Source of the DNA: Acidobacteriaceae bacterium TAA 166
Lineage (GTDB): Bacteria; Acidobacteriota; Terriglobia; Terriglobales; Acidobacteriaceae
NCBI GenBank assembly: GCA_000421065.1
Contig: ATWD01000001.1
Location: 4,456,001 to 4,520,000 of the forward strand
Direction of reading: 5' to 3'
Length of the DNA: 64,000 nt
The translations under genes and the position numbers were made by a program. The notes under the pieces are model-generated. The model made no database searches and was not told the DNA's origin. It saw only the letters and a list, made by a program, of their open reading frames with translations. Below, one piece after another: positions 42,552 to 51,255 of this stretch (within the stretch, counting starts at the first letter, position 1; the number at the start of each line of letters is the position of its first letter).

Positions 42552-43262
42552 ATGTCCTCTGCCGTCGTGATGCAGGACGTCTCGTTCGGCTACGAGGCGC
42601 GTTCTCCCATCATTCAGATCAAGGATCTTCAAATCGAAAAAGGGAAGCGGGTCTTCCTGCACGGATCGAGCGGGAGCGGCAAGAGCACCCTCCTCGGCCT
42701 GATCTCGGGAGTGCTGCTGCCGCAGCAGGGAACCTGCGAGGTTCTCGGCAAGGAGCTTACCCAGCTCTCCCTCTCCGCCCGCGACCGCCACCGCGGCTCC
42801 GAGATGGGATACATCTTCCAGAGCTTCAACCTGATCCCTTATCTCACGGTCAAGGAAAATATCGGGCTCCCGTGCCGCGTGCATGCCAAGCGCCGCAAGC
42901 GCATCACCGCCCCCAACCTCGACGAAGAGGTGGAGCGCATCGCCCGCCGGCTCGACATCCACGACTTTCTCGACCGCGGCGTAACCCGCCTCAGCACCGG
43001 CCAGCAGCAGCGCGTCGCCATCGCACGCGCCGTCATCGGCAGCCCGCGCCTGGTCATCGCCGACGAGCCCACCTCCGCGCTCGACACCGACCGCCAGGAG
43101 CGCTTCCTTCAGCTTCTGCTCGAGGTCTGCGACGAGGCCCGCGCTACCCTCATCTTCGTCAGCCACGACCGCTCCCTGATGGCGCACTTCGACGAGCGCA
43201 TCTCGCTCGCCGACATCAATCAAGCCAGCGCGAGCACTAGCGCCAGCCAGGTGCGCGTATGA
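42552..43262 (+). CDS. ABC transporter ATP-binding protein (LolD-like) of the DUF3299 operon
   Basis: Cytoplasmic ATPase of 236 residues that partners the FtsX permease encoded next. Walker A is GSSGSGKST (about residue 37), the Q-loop is 'GYIFQSFNLIPYL', the signature is RLSTGQQQRVAIARA, and Walker B is LVIADEPTSALD followed by 'FVSHD'. The ATG follows the DUF3299 stop immediately, and the gene ends with a 4-nt overlap with the permease. The signature has Thr in place of the usual second Gly/Ser (LSTGQ), also seen in other LolD-like proteins. Confidence 0.92.
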   Translation: MSSAVVMQDVSFGYEARSPIIQIKDLQIEKGKRVFLHGSSGSGKSTLLGLISGVLLPQQGTCEVLGKELTQLSLSARDRHRGSEMGYIFQSFNLIPYLTVKENIGLPCRVHAKRRKRITAPNLDEEVERIARRLDIHDFLDRGVTRLSTGQQQRVAIARAVIGSPRLVIADEPTSALDTDRQERFLQLLLEVCDEARATLIFVSHDRSLMAHFDERISLADINQASASTSASQVRV

Positions 43263-44518
43263 CCCTGCTCATGCTGGCGTGGAAGTCGCTGAAGAGCCGC
43301 GCCGTCACCACCGGCCTGACCATCTTCTCCATCGCGCTCAGCGTGATGTTGCTGGTAGGCGTCGATCGCGTGCGCGACGGCGCGCAGGCCGGCTTCTCCG
43401 GAACCCTTAGCCAGACCGACCTTGTCGTCGGAGCCCGCGGAGGCTCGCTCCCGCTCCTTCTCTACGCCGTCTTCCACATCGGAACCGGAAACAACGACAT
43501 CTCCATCGACTCCTACAACCACTTCCGTAACCACCCCTCAGTCGCCTGGACCATCCCCATCTCGCTCGGCGACAGCCACCACGGCTTCCGCGTCGTCGCT
43601 ACCGACGACAACTTCTACGAGCACTATCGCTACCGCCGCGATCACACCATCCAGTTCGCCGAAGGCACCCGCCCCAGCGGCATCTTCGACGCGGCCATCG
43701 GCAGCGAGGTCGCGGCCCGCCTCGGCTACAAGCTCGGCCAGAAGATCGTCCTCAGCCACGGCCTCGAGCGCGTCAGCCTCGAAAATCACGCCGACAAGCC
43801 CTTCACCGTCGTCGGCATCCTCGCTCGCACCTCCACCCCCGTCGACCGCGCCCTCTACATCACCCTCTACGGCGACGAGGCCATGCACATCGACTGGAAG
43901 GACGGAACCCCGCCTGCCATCGGCGAGGAGATTCCCGCCTCGAAGATCCACAAAGAAGATCTGCACATCGACCAGATCAGCGCCTTCCTCCTGCGCACCA
44001 AATCGCGCGTCGACACCCTCCTGCTGCAGCGCGAGATCAACACCTACAAGGGCGAGCCCCTCACCGCCATCATCCCCGCCTTCGCCCTGCAGGATCTCTG
44101 GAGCGTGCTCGGCTACGCCGATATCGCTCTCTCGCTGGTCTCGGCCGCCGTGCTCGTCGTCGGCCTGCTGGCCATGCTCATCGCGCTCTATACCGTGCTC
44201 AACGAGCGCCGCCGCGAGATCGCCATCCTCCGCGCCATCGGCCTTCACGCCCGTCAGATCTTCGGCCTCTTCGTGCTGGAGTCGGCCCTCATCAGCGCCC
44301 TCGGAACCCTCCTCGGCCTCGGCGCCGTCTACGTTCTTCTCTGGCTCTTCCACGTTCCGATCGAGACCCACTTCGGAATTCCACTGGCCATGGTCGGCCT
44401 CTCTCAACGAGTTGTGTTGTATGTCTTCGGGGTCATCTTCGCCGGGGCCCTGCTTGGATGCATCCCCGCCTGGGGGGCCTATCGCCGGGGCCTCGTCGAC
44501 GGTCTTAACGCGCACTAA
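43259..44518 (+). CDS. FtsX-like ABC permease of the DUF3299 operon
   Basis: Inner-membrane permease of 419 residues: one N-terminal membrane segment (VTTGLTIFSIALSVMLLVGV), a long periplasmic domain beginning with 'TDLVVGARGGSLPLLLYAVF', and three C-terminal segments around 'ERRREIAILRAIGLHARQIF'. It overlaps the ATPase gene by 4 nt (ATGA). As a single permease it probably works as a homodimer, unlike the pair in the FTR1 operon. Mechanotransduction or export of a small molecule or metal are both possible. Confidence 0.9.
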   Translation: MTLLMLAWKSLKSRAVTTGLTIFSIALSVMLLVGVDRVRDGAQAGFSGTLSQTDLVVGARGGSLPLLLYAVFHIGTGNNDISIDSYNHFRNHPSVAWTIPISLGDSHHGFRVVATDDNFYEHYRYRRDHTIQFAEGTRPSGIFDAAIGSEVAARLGYKLGQKIVLSHGLERVSLENHADKPFTVVGILARTSTPVDRALYITLYGDEAMHIDWKDGTPPAIGEEIPASKIHKEDLHIDQISAFLLRTKSRVDTLLLQREINTYKGEPLTAIIPAFALQDLWSVLGYADIALSLVSAAVLVVGLLAMLIALYTVLNERRREIAILRAIGLHARQIFGLFVLESALISALGTLLGLGAVYVLLWLFHVPIETHFGIPLAMVGLSQRVVLYVFGVIFAGALLGCIPAWGAYRRGLVDGLNAH

Positions 44519-44559
44519 CGTCTCTCGCTGTACCCTCGAAACCAGCCTGCGGTTTATCG

Positions 44560-44573
44560 GACAAAGGTTTGTC
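44560..44573. promoter_or_regulatory. Palindrome upstream of MFS copy 2
   Basis: GACAAA-GG-TTTGTC is a perfect inverted repeat 73 bases before the MFS start and is not found before MFS copy 1. It is a candidate operator by symmetry and location only. Confidence 0.35.
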
Positions 44574-44645
44574 TAGAGGTCCAAAATGAAGCTTTTTATT
44601 TCCGTGAAGGTGCGGTATCAGCACTGATCCGCTGTAGGAGCAAGG

Positions 44646-45974
44646 ATGTCAGGACGTCTTCGAATTCGTTATTTCTTAGCCTTTTGGTTATTTGTGTTGA
44701 GCGGGGTCGCCTTCCTCGACCGCACCAACCTCTCCATCGCCGGTCTTCAGATCAGCAGTGAGTATGGCCTCGGCAACCAGCGTCTGGGATGGATCTTCAG
44801 CGCCTTCCTGATCGGCTACGCCGGCTTCCAGCTCCCCGCCGGATGGCTCTCCGCGCGCTTCGGCCCTCGCAAGGTCCTGACGCTCGGAGTCTTCTCCTGG
44901 GGCATCGCCACCGTCGTCACCGCACTCCTGCCCACCCACTTCCAGTACGCCATGTTTCTGCTCATCGGCGTCCGCTTCCTCCTGGGAGCCGGCGAGAGCG
45001 TCATCTACCCGGCGGCTAACCAGTTCGTCGCCCGCTGGGTCCCCCTCAAGGAGCGCGGCTTCATTAACGGCCTCATCTTCGCCGGCGTAGGAGCCGGCAG
45101 CGGCCTCACCCCTCCCTTTCTCGCCTGGCTGATCACCCAGCACGGCTGGCGCGCCGCCTTCTGGTTCTCGGCCTTCGTCGGCTTCGCCGTAGGCGCCGTC
45201 TGGTGGTGGACCGCACGAGACACCCCCGAAGAGCACCCCGCCATGACCGCCAAGGAGCTCGTCGAGATTCGCGACGGCCTCTCCTACGGCACGGCTCCCG
45301 CCAAGCAAGGCGCTCCGTCCAAGCAGGATTCCACCAAGATCTCCTGGGGTGCCATCCTTCGTAGCCGCGATCTTCCCGCACTCGTCATCGGCTACTTCGC
45401 CTTCGGCTACATCGCCTGGATCTTCTTCGGCTGGTTCTTCCTCTACCTGGCGCAGGCGCGCGGCTTCGACCTCAAATCGAGCGCCCTCTACGCCATGCTC
45501 CCGTCCCTCTGCATGACCGTGTTCTGCCTTATCGGCGGAGCCCTCAGCGATCGCCTCACCGCCAGGTACGGCCTGCGCGTCGGCCGCTGCAGGCTGGCCT
45601 CCGTCTCGCTCGTCCTCACCTCGATCTTCCTCGTTCTGGGATCGCAGGCGCACAGCCCGCAGTGGGCCGGGGTCATCCTCGCCGGAGGAGCCGGCGCGCT
45701 CTATCTCTCGCAGAGCTCCTTCTGGTCCGTCTCCGTCGATATCGCCGGCCGCAGCTCCGGAATCTTCTCGAGCGTGGTCAACACCGGGGGCCAGCTGGGA
45801 GGAGCCCTCACCGCATCGCTCACCCCCTGGATCGCGAAGCGCTATGGTTGGACCACCGCCTTCGGCGTCGCCGCCACCCTGGCCCTGATAGGAGCCGCCT
45901 GCTGGATGACCGTCCACCCCGAGCGTCCCTTCCAGGAAGAGCTCACCCCGGAACAGGAGCTGCTCGCCAAGTAG
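44646..45974 (+). CDS. MFS transporter, ACS/hexuronate type (copy 2)
   Basis: A 442-residue inner-membrane transporter with twelve helices, very similar along its whole length to the 25480 copy (same DRTNL, GWLSARFGPRK and 'GAGESVIYPAANQFVARWVP' regions). The main differences are in the central cytoplasmic loop ('GTAPAKQGAPSKQDSTK') and the C-terminal tail. GTAGGAGCAAGG precedes the ATG. Its place before the second RidA/PLP/amidohydrolase module suggests it imports the acid product of that module. The exact substrate is unknown. Confidence 0.9.
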   Translation: MSGRLRIRYFLAFWLFVLSGVAFLDRTNLSIAGLQISSEYGLGNQRLGWIFSAFLIGYAGFQLPAGWLSARFGPRKVLTLGVFSWGIATVVTALLPTHFQYAMFLLIGVRFLLGAGESVIYPAANQFVARWVPLKERGFINGLIFAGVGAGSGLTPPFLAWLITQHGWRAAFWFSAFVGFAVGAVWWWTARDTPEEHPAMTAKELVEIRDGLSYGTAPAKQGAPSKQDSTKISWGAILRSRDLPALVIGYFAFGYIAWIFFGWFFLYLAQARGFDLKSSALYAMLPSLCMTVFCLIGGALSDRLTARYGLRVGRCRLASVSLVLTSIFLVLGSQAHSPQWAGVILAGGAGALYLSQSSFWSVSVDIAGRSSGIFSSVVNTGGQLGGALTASLTPWIAKRYGWTTAFGVAATLALIGAACWMTVHPERPFQEELTPEQELLAK

Positions 45975-46169
45975 GTCATTTGCCCGTAGTCAGCAAAGCC
46001 TGGCGAATCCTATCATTCCACCACACACCTGCATCGTCTTCAGGAGATCGCCGCCTCTGAGGGGGATCTGCTTTACCTGCGGAACCGTTTGCAGAGTAGA
46101 CTCCCGAATCTCAGGTGTGAAACGCTCCAGAAACAGGTAACTGCGCGACCCTCGCGAAGGAGAAAACAG

Positions 46170-46745
46170 ATGGAGATCAGCTCACGACGCACCTTCTTTG
46201 GAAAGATCGCGGCCATGTCGGCTGCCCTTACCGGAGCAACCCGGCTCTTCGCCCAGCAGCCCGCCGCCCCCACACCCGCAGCGCCCGCCGGGCCTGGACC
46301 CGCTGGAGGCGACCGCCCCCGCCGCTTCGGCAACCACACCCACGACGGCATCTTCTACTTCTCCGGAACCGGCTCCAACGACGGTTACGGCAAGGAAGAC
46401 CACATCCTCGTCACCGATCCCTTCGAGAAGCACGTCACCCGCACCATGGACGCCCTCAAGAAGTCCGTCGAGCGCGCCGGCTCCAACATGGACTCGATCA
46501 TCCACTGCCAGGTCTTCCTCTGCCTTCCTCTGGCCGACGGAGTTCCCATGCCCACCGGCAAGGCCCGCTTCGACGCCCACAAGGCCCAGTACGAAGCGCT
46601 CAACAAGATCTATGGAACCTACTTCAGCCCCGGCAAGGCCCCGTCCCGCGCCTGCATGGCCCTCGAGTGGATCCCCGGCGATTCGCTGATCGAGATCGTC
46701 GGCAGCGCCATCGTCGTCAATCCTCCGGCCACCCCCGCAAGTTAG
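46170..46745 (+). CDS. Tat-exported RidA-family protein (2)
   Basis: A 191-residue RidA-like protein with a Tat signal (SSRRTFFGKIAAMSAALTGA) and a Pro/Ala-rich linker. The core ends 'KAPSRACMALEWIPGDSLIE' with the substrate-binding Arg kept; the region 'CQVFLCLPLADGVPMPTGK' is an insertion not seen in the first copy. GAAGGAGA precedes the ATG at 46170. It is 24 bases upstream of the third PLP enzyme, so it repeats the RidA-PLP pairing of the first module. The insertion suggests a different substrate. Confidence 0.83.
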   Translation: MEISSRRTFFGKIAAMSAALTGATRLFAQQPAAPTPAAPAGPGPAGGDRPRRFGNHTHDGIFYFSGTGSNDGYGKEDHILVTDPFEKHVTRTMDALKKSVERAGSNMDSIIHCQVFLCLPLADGVPMPTGKARFDAHKAQYEALNKIYGTYFSPGKAPSRACMALEWIPGDSLIEIVGSAIVVNPPATPAS

Positions 46746-46769
46746 TCTCATCCAGAAAGGAAGTCTCGC

Positions 46770-48158
46770 ATGATCCTGAAGTCCGGTTGGAATCGTAGGT
46801 CCTTCTTATCCGCCCTTGGAGCCCTTGGGGGCACCCTCTTTGCCCCCGTCGAGTTGCGCGCGGGCAGCAAGAAGAAGTCCGGCAAATTGTCGGAGGACCC
46901 CGTCGATGGCCACCCCATCGTCCCCATCGCCAGCGGCCTCGGCTCGACCGGAAACGTCTACGCCGAGCTCGGCGTGACCCCCCTCATCAACATCGTCGGC
47001 ACCGTCACCGTCATCGGCGGTTCCGTCATGAAGCCCGAGGTCATGGAGCTCATGCGCCAGGGCAACCAGCACTTCGTCCTCATCAACGAGCTCGAGACCG
47101 CCGCCGGACGCTACATCGAGAAGCTCTGCAAGACCCCTCCCGGCTATACCGGCCTGGTCACCGGGGGCGTCGCTGCTGGCATCGTCGTCGGCTACGCCGG
47201 CATGCTCACCGAAGACATCGAGCCCCGCATGGAGGCCTGCCCCGACCTCACCGGCTTCCCCAAGACCGAGGTCATCATCCAGAAGGCCCACCGCAATAAC
47301 TTCGACCACCAGGTCCGCCAGACCGGCGTCAAGCTGGTCGAGGTCGAGACCAAGGACCAGATGATGAACGCCATCAACGACAAGACGCTGGCGATGCACT
47401 ACATCAACATCCAGTCCAACCTCGGCAAGGTCTCCGGTCCCGAGATGATCGAGATCGCCAAGAAGGCGAACATCTACACCTTCAACGACGCCTCCGCCGA
47501 TGTTCCCCCCAAGGAGCGCCTGTGGGAGTACCCGGCCCAGGGCTGGGACTTCGTCGCCTTTTCCGGCGGCAAGGACATCTGCGGTCCCCAGGCCTCCGGC
47601 ATCCTCATCGGCAAGGAGAAGCTCATCCGCTGGGCCCAGATGAACATGAGCCCGCAGGAGAACCGCATCGGCCGCTCCAGCAAGGTCGGCAAAGAAACCA
47701 TCTTCGCCCTGCTCAAGGCCCTCGAGCTCTTCGTCAACCAGGACTACGACGCCGTTGTCAAGGGCTACGACCAGCGTGCCGAGACCATCTCCAAGGCCGT
47801 CGCCAAATTCGGCGTCACCCCGCTGCCGCGCGAGTTCAACCCCCAGGCTCTCGGCAACGTCACCCCGCACTACACCTGGCAGATCGATCCCGCCAAGGTG
47901 AACCTCACCGCGATCGACGTCATGAAGCAGCTCGCCGACACCAAGCCCGTCGGCATCGGCAGCCAGAACGCCGACGCGGGCGGCATGCGAGGTCGCTGGC
48001 CCGAGGGAACCCAGCCCCAGCAGGGCGAGCATCGCCGCAACCGTCCTCAGCGCGATCCCCACGTCTTCGGCTTCGCCATGTGGCAGCTGAAGGAAGGTGA
48101 GGATAAGATTATCGCCGACCGCCTCGTCGAGATCTTCAGCGCGGCTCCGAAGGCCTAG
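46770..48158 (+). CDS. Tat-exported SelA/DgaE-like PLP enzyme (3)
   Basis: A 462-residue PLP enzyme with Tat signal NRRSFLSALGALGGTLFAP. Core 'VYAELGVTPLINIVGTVTVI'; PLP Lys K268 in 'AFSGGKDICGPQASGILIG'; Asp in 'TFNDASADVPPKE'. Near the C-terminus is an unusual low-complexity insert (GMRGRWPEGTQPQQGEHRRN) before the family-typical 'EGEDKIIADRLVEIF'. AGAAAGGAAG precedes the ATG. Together with the RidA upstream and the amidohydrolase downstream it forms the second copy of the module. The reaction is inferred from relatives as ammonia or water elimination. Confidence 0.85.
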   Translation: MILKSGWNRRSFLSALGALGGTLFAPVELRAGSKKKSGKLSEDPVDGHPIVPIASGLGSTGNVYAELGVTPLINIVGTVTVIGGSVMKPEVMELMRQGNQHFVLINELETAAGRYIEKLCKTPPGYTGLVTGGVAAGIVVGYAGMLTEDIEPRMEACPDLTGFPKTEVIIQKAHRNNFDHQVRQTGVKLVEVETKDQMMNAINDKTLAMHYINIQSNLGKVSGPEMIEIAKKANIYTFNDASADVPPKERLWEYPAQGWDFVAFSGGKDICGPQASGILIGKEKLIRWAQMNMSPQENRIGRSSKVGKETIFALLKALELFVNQDYDAVVKGYDQRAETISKAVAKFGVTPLPREFNPQALGNVTPHYTWQIDPAKVNLTAIDVMKQLADTKPVGIGSQNADAGGMRGRWPEGTQPQQGEHRRNRPQRDPHVFGFAMWQLKEGEDKIIADRLVEIFSAAPKA

Positions 48159-48159
48159 A

Positions 48160-48346
48160 AAGACAGCGCTGCCGGCCGGGCCCACTGCGCGCGGAGCGGT
48201 CACTTCGTGACGTGTGACCGCCTTCGGCGTGGGCCTCCCGCCGGTCGGCGCAAGCGACCAACGGGAGCCCCACGCCGAAGGCCCACTACGCGTCACGAAG
48301 TGACCGCTCCGCGCGCAGTGGGCCCGGGCCGGCAGGCCATCGCCTT
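48160..48346. repeat. Intergenic palindromic element, copy 7 (full-length form)
   Basis: GACAGCGCTGCCGGCCGGGC on the left matches CCCGGGCCGGCAGGCC on the right; inner arms GAGCGGTCACTTCGTGACG/CGTCACGAAGTGACCGCTC are a perfect 19-bp match. The centre CTCCCGCCGGTCGGCGC/AAGCGACCAACGGGAG is also present. It fills the gap between the third PLP enzyme and the second amidohydrolase, two genes otherwise expected to be co-transcribed. Confidence 0.87.
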
Positions 48347-48379
48347 TCTCCAATCTCACGATCCAAGAAAAGGAGCTTA

Positions 48380-49786
48380 ATGACCAGACTCTCCCGATCC
48401 AATAGATTCATCGCCTCCTGCTGTGCGGCCCTCTCGCTCACCGCCGTCTCCGTCACCGGCCTGGCTCAACGACGTGCACCTCTCCCAGCCGCCCCGCCCA
48501 ACATCGCCTACGACCTCATCCTCCAGAACGGCCACGTCATCGACGACAAGAATCACATCGACTCGGTCATGGACGTCGCCATCAAGGACGGAAAAATCGC
48601 CAAGGTCGCCGATCACATCGCCTCCTCCGACGCCCTCAAGACCATCGATGTCAAAGGCCTTTACGTCACCCCCGGCCTCATCGACCTCCACTTCCACGGC
48701 TACGCCGGAACCGGCGAGCGCGGCTCCTACGCCGGCGACAACAGCATCTACCCCGACGGCTTCACCTTGCGCACCGGTGTCACCACCGTCATCGACGCCG
48801 GATGCTCCGGCTGGCGCAACTTCGAGGACTACAAGCAGCGCATCATCGACCGGTCCAAGACCCGCATCCTCGTCATGCTCAACATCGTCGGCTCCGGCAT
48901 GCGCGGCGATAAGTACGAGCAGAACATGGACGACATGGACGGCGAGGCCACCGCAAAGAAGGCCCTCGAATATCCCGGCCTCGTCGTCGGCATCAAGACC
49001 GCCCACTTCGCCGGTCCCGAGTGGAAGCCCGTCGAGCAGGCCGTCATCGCAGGAACCAAGGCCAACATCCCCGTCATGGTCGACTTCGGCGTCGACCGCC
49101 CCACCCGTCCCCTCTACGACCTGCTCAACAAGAAGCTCCGTCCCGGCGACATCTACACCCACATGTACTCCGGCCTCCGTCAGGAGCAGGACCCCGTTAC
49201 TAAGGGGCCCAGCAAGGCCTTCATCGACGGCCGTAAGCGCGGCATCATCTTCGATCTCGGCACCGGCGGCGGCAGCTTCAAGTTCTCGCTCGCCGTCCCC
49301 ATGGTCAAGGACGGCTTCATCCCCGACTCCATCTCCACCGACCTGCATATCGGCAGCATGAACAGCGCCACCCATGACGAGCTTAACGTCGCGAGCAAGA
49401 TGATGGCCGTCGGCCTCACCCTGCAGCAGGTCATCGCCGAGATGACCTCCCACCCCGCACGCGAGATCAAGCACGAAGAGCTCGGCAATCTCTCCGTAGG
49501 CTCCATCGCCGACGTCGCCGTCCTCAAGCTCTCGGAGGGACAATTCGGCTTCACCGACATGGTCAACGCCCGTCTCGACGGAGACAAGCTTCTCTCCGCC
49601 GAGATCACCATCAAGGACGGCCGCATCGTCTATGACCTCAACGGACGCGAGGCTCTGCCCTGGGACGGCCCCGCCGACCCGAACGCCGCCTACGCCTCCC
49701 GCTGGACCACCTTCGCCCCGCGCGGACCGGACATGCACGGCACTCAGCCCAGCACCGGAACCCCGGCCGACAACAACCGCCACTAA
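48380..49786 (+). CDS. Exported amidohydrolase/deacetylase-family metallohydrolase (2)
   Basis: A 468-residue paralogue of the 40522 enzyme with its own signal peptide (RLSRSNRFIASCCAALSLTA...GLA-Q). Metal ligands are HFH in 'GLIDLHFHGYAGTG', candidate carbamyl-Lys in 'VGIKTAHFAGPEW', His in 'DIYTHMYSGL', and Asp in 'STDLHIGSMN'. AAGGAG precedes the ATG. It closes the second module and ends at a terminator. The active-site residues of both copies agree, so the two modules probably act on related substrates. Confidence 0.87.
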   Translation: MTRLSRSNRFIASCCAALSLTAVSVTGLAQRRAPLPAAPPNIAYDLILQNGHVIDDKNHIDSVMDVAIKDGKIAKVADHIASSDALKTIDVKGLYVTPGLIDLHFHGYAGTGERGSYAGDNSIYPDGFTLRTGVTTVIDAGCSGWRNFEDYKQRIIDRSKTRILVMLNIVGSGMRGDKYEQNMDDMDGEATAKKALEYPGLVVGIKTAHFAGPEWKPVEQAVIAGTKANIPVMVDFGVDRPTRPLYDLLNKKLRPGDIYTHMYSGLRQEQDPVTKGPSKAFIDGRKRGIIFDLGTGGGSFKFSLAVPMVKDGFIPDSISTDLHIGSMNSATHDELNVASKMMAVGLTLQQVIAEMTSHPAREIKHEELGNLSVGSIADVAVLKLSEGQFGFTDMVNARLDGDKLLSAEITIKDGRIVYDLNGREALPWDGPADPNAAYASRWTTFAPRGPDMHGTQPSTGTPADNNRH

Positions 49787-49803
49787 ACTCACAGCTCAAC
49801 CAA

Positions 49804-49846
49804 AAACAGCAAGGCGCTCGAGACCCTCGAGCGCCTTTGCTGTTTC
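49804..49846 (+). terminator. Terminator after the second amidohydrolase
   Basis: AACAGCAAGGCGCTCGAG pairs with CTCGAGCGCCTTTGCTGTT (one bulged base) around ACC, followed by TTTC. It is the clear end of the module. Beyond it, 49880-49970 holds a weakly palindromic stretch (GCGACG/CGTCGC) of unknown nature. Confidence 0.8.
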
Positions 49847-50047
49847 AAAACTCATCCCGCTGTACTTAAAATCCATGAATTAGGGTGCCCCATCTTCGCG
49901 ACGGTCTTATCGTCGCTCAGGTGGGATGAACCGCCGCAACTTTACCCAGCCAAAGCAGGACTCTTCCCCCTAGGAGCGTCATGTTGGACGGAGCACAGCG
50001 GAGCCAAAGGATCTGCGGTTAAGCCCTTGCCCATGAGCTCACTTCCA

Positions 50048-51196
50048 TCACAAAAACAAGATGCACTGCGGCTTCGAAAGCGGAAAATCCTTGCCCGTAG
50101 CCGCCAGCTTCCCCGTCTTCGCATCCCGGGCAAACACCGAGATATGGTCCGAGTCCTGGTTAGCGATCAGCAGCCACCTCTCCGTGGGATCGAGCGCAAT
50201 ATGCCGCGGCGTCTTCCCCCCGCACGAGCTCCGCTCCACCAGCGTCAGCCGCCCATCCTCGGCCGAGACTGCATACGTCACCATGAAGTCATCCAGCCGG
50301 TTCGCAACATAAAGAAAGCGCCCCTCCCGGTCCAGCACCCCCTCCGAGGGAGCCGAAGGCCCGCTATGCCCCTCCGGCAGATTCGAGAGCGCCTGCTTTG
50401 CCGTCAACACGCCCTTCTGCGCATCCCAATCCAGCACCGTCACCGTCGAGTCCAACTCATTCACGCAGTAAGCCCACCTGCCATTCGGATGAAACCGAAA
50501 CGCCCGCGGCCCCGACCCGACCTTCGCGACGTACTCCGGAGGATCGTTCGGAGTCAGCTTCGCCGTCGCCGCATCCAGCCGATACACATGAATCCGGTCC
50601 GATCCCAGATCGTTCACCAGCAAAAACCGGTTATCCGGCGAAGGCGTCACGCGATGCCCGCGGGCATGCTCCTGCGACACCTTCGGCCCGTGCCCCGTGT
50701 AGTGAAACGCCGAGACCGCCTCGCTCAGCCTCCCATCGCTGCCCAGCCGATAAGACGCCGCGCTGCCCTCGCCATAGTTCGCCGCAAACGCGCATCGTCC
50801 CGTATGATCCACATTTACGTTGCAAGGTCCCGACCCCTCCGACGAGACCTGGTTCACCTTCTTCAGCTTCGCCCCCCCCGGCTCCACGCGAAAGCTCTCG
50901 ACCCCGCCCGCCTTCTTGCCCTCAAACTCGTCCATCTCGTTGATCGCCACCAGCGTCTTCCGATCTGGTGTTAACGCCAGGAACGTAGGGAACTCCGCCT
51001 CGACCGCCAGCCCCACCTGCCTGAGCTCTCCCATCGCCGTATCGAAACGATACGCATAGATCCCCTTGCTCGCCTCTCCCGTCTGCGTCCCCACAAACAG
51101 CATCCTCTCCCCCTTCGTCTTCGCGAACCCTCGCGCACCCACACCCAGGGCCACTGCTGAAGAACTCTTCAGAAATCTGCGCCTCGAAATCCTCAC
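50048..51196 (-). CDS. Lactonase-like seven-bladed propeller protein, Tat-exported (copy C), GTG start
   Basis: A 382-residue PF10282-type propeller, the same length as copy B. Tat motif ISRRRFLKSSSAVALGVGA; blades marked by 'SKGIYAYRFDTAMGELRQVG', 'CNVNVDHTGRCAFAANYGEG', 'GHRVTPSPDNRFLLVNDLGS' and 'KTPRHIALDPTERWLLIANQ'. GTG at 51196 with GGAGA six bases upstream was preferred over an ATG at 51232 that has no RBS. It is convergent with the second amidohydrolase and divergent from tdh. Lactone hydrolysis is inferred. Confidence 0.86.
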   Translation of the reverse strand: MRISRRRFLKSSSAVALGVGARGFAKTKGERMLFVGTQTGEASKGIYAYRFDTAMGELRQVGLAVEAEFPTFLALTPDRKTLVAINEMDEFEGKKAGGVESFRVEPGGAKLKKVNQVSSEGSGPCNVNVDHTGRCAFAANYGEGSAASYRLGSDGRLSEAVSAFHYTGHGPKVSQEHARGHRVTPSPDNRFLLVNDLGSDRIHVYRLDAATAKLTPNDPPEYVAKVGSGPRAFRFHPNGRWAYCVNELDSTVTVLDWDAQKGVLTAKQALSNLPEGHSGPSAPSEGVLDREGRFLYVANRLDDFMVTYAVSAEDGRLTLVERSSCGGKTPRHIALDPTERWLLIANQDSDHISVFARDAKTGKLAATGKDFPLSKPQCILFL

Positions 51197-51255
51197 TCTT
51201 CTCTCCTTACACTGCCATCGCCATGCTACCAACCTAAGCCGCGATTTTTTGAAGA

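Noticed and set aside
33449..49786. The module region as a genomic island
   Set aside because: No integrase, flanking tRNA or composition break is visible; codon use resembles the surrounding genes.
21550..51196. The three lactonase-like genes as one recent triplication
   Set aside because: Copy A is well diverged from B and C, and they lie in different contexts; only B and C are close.
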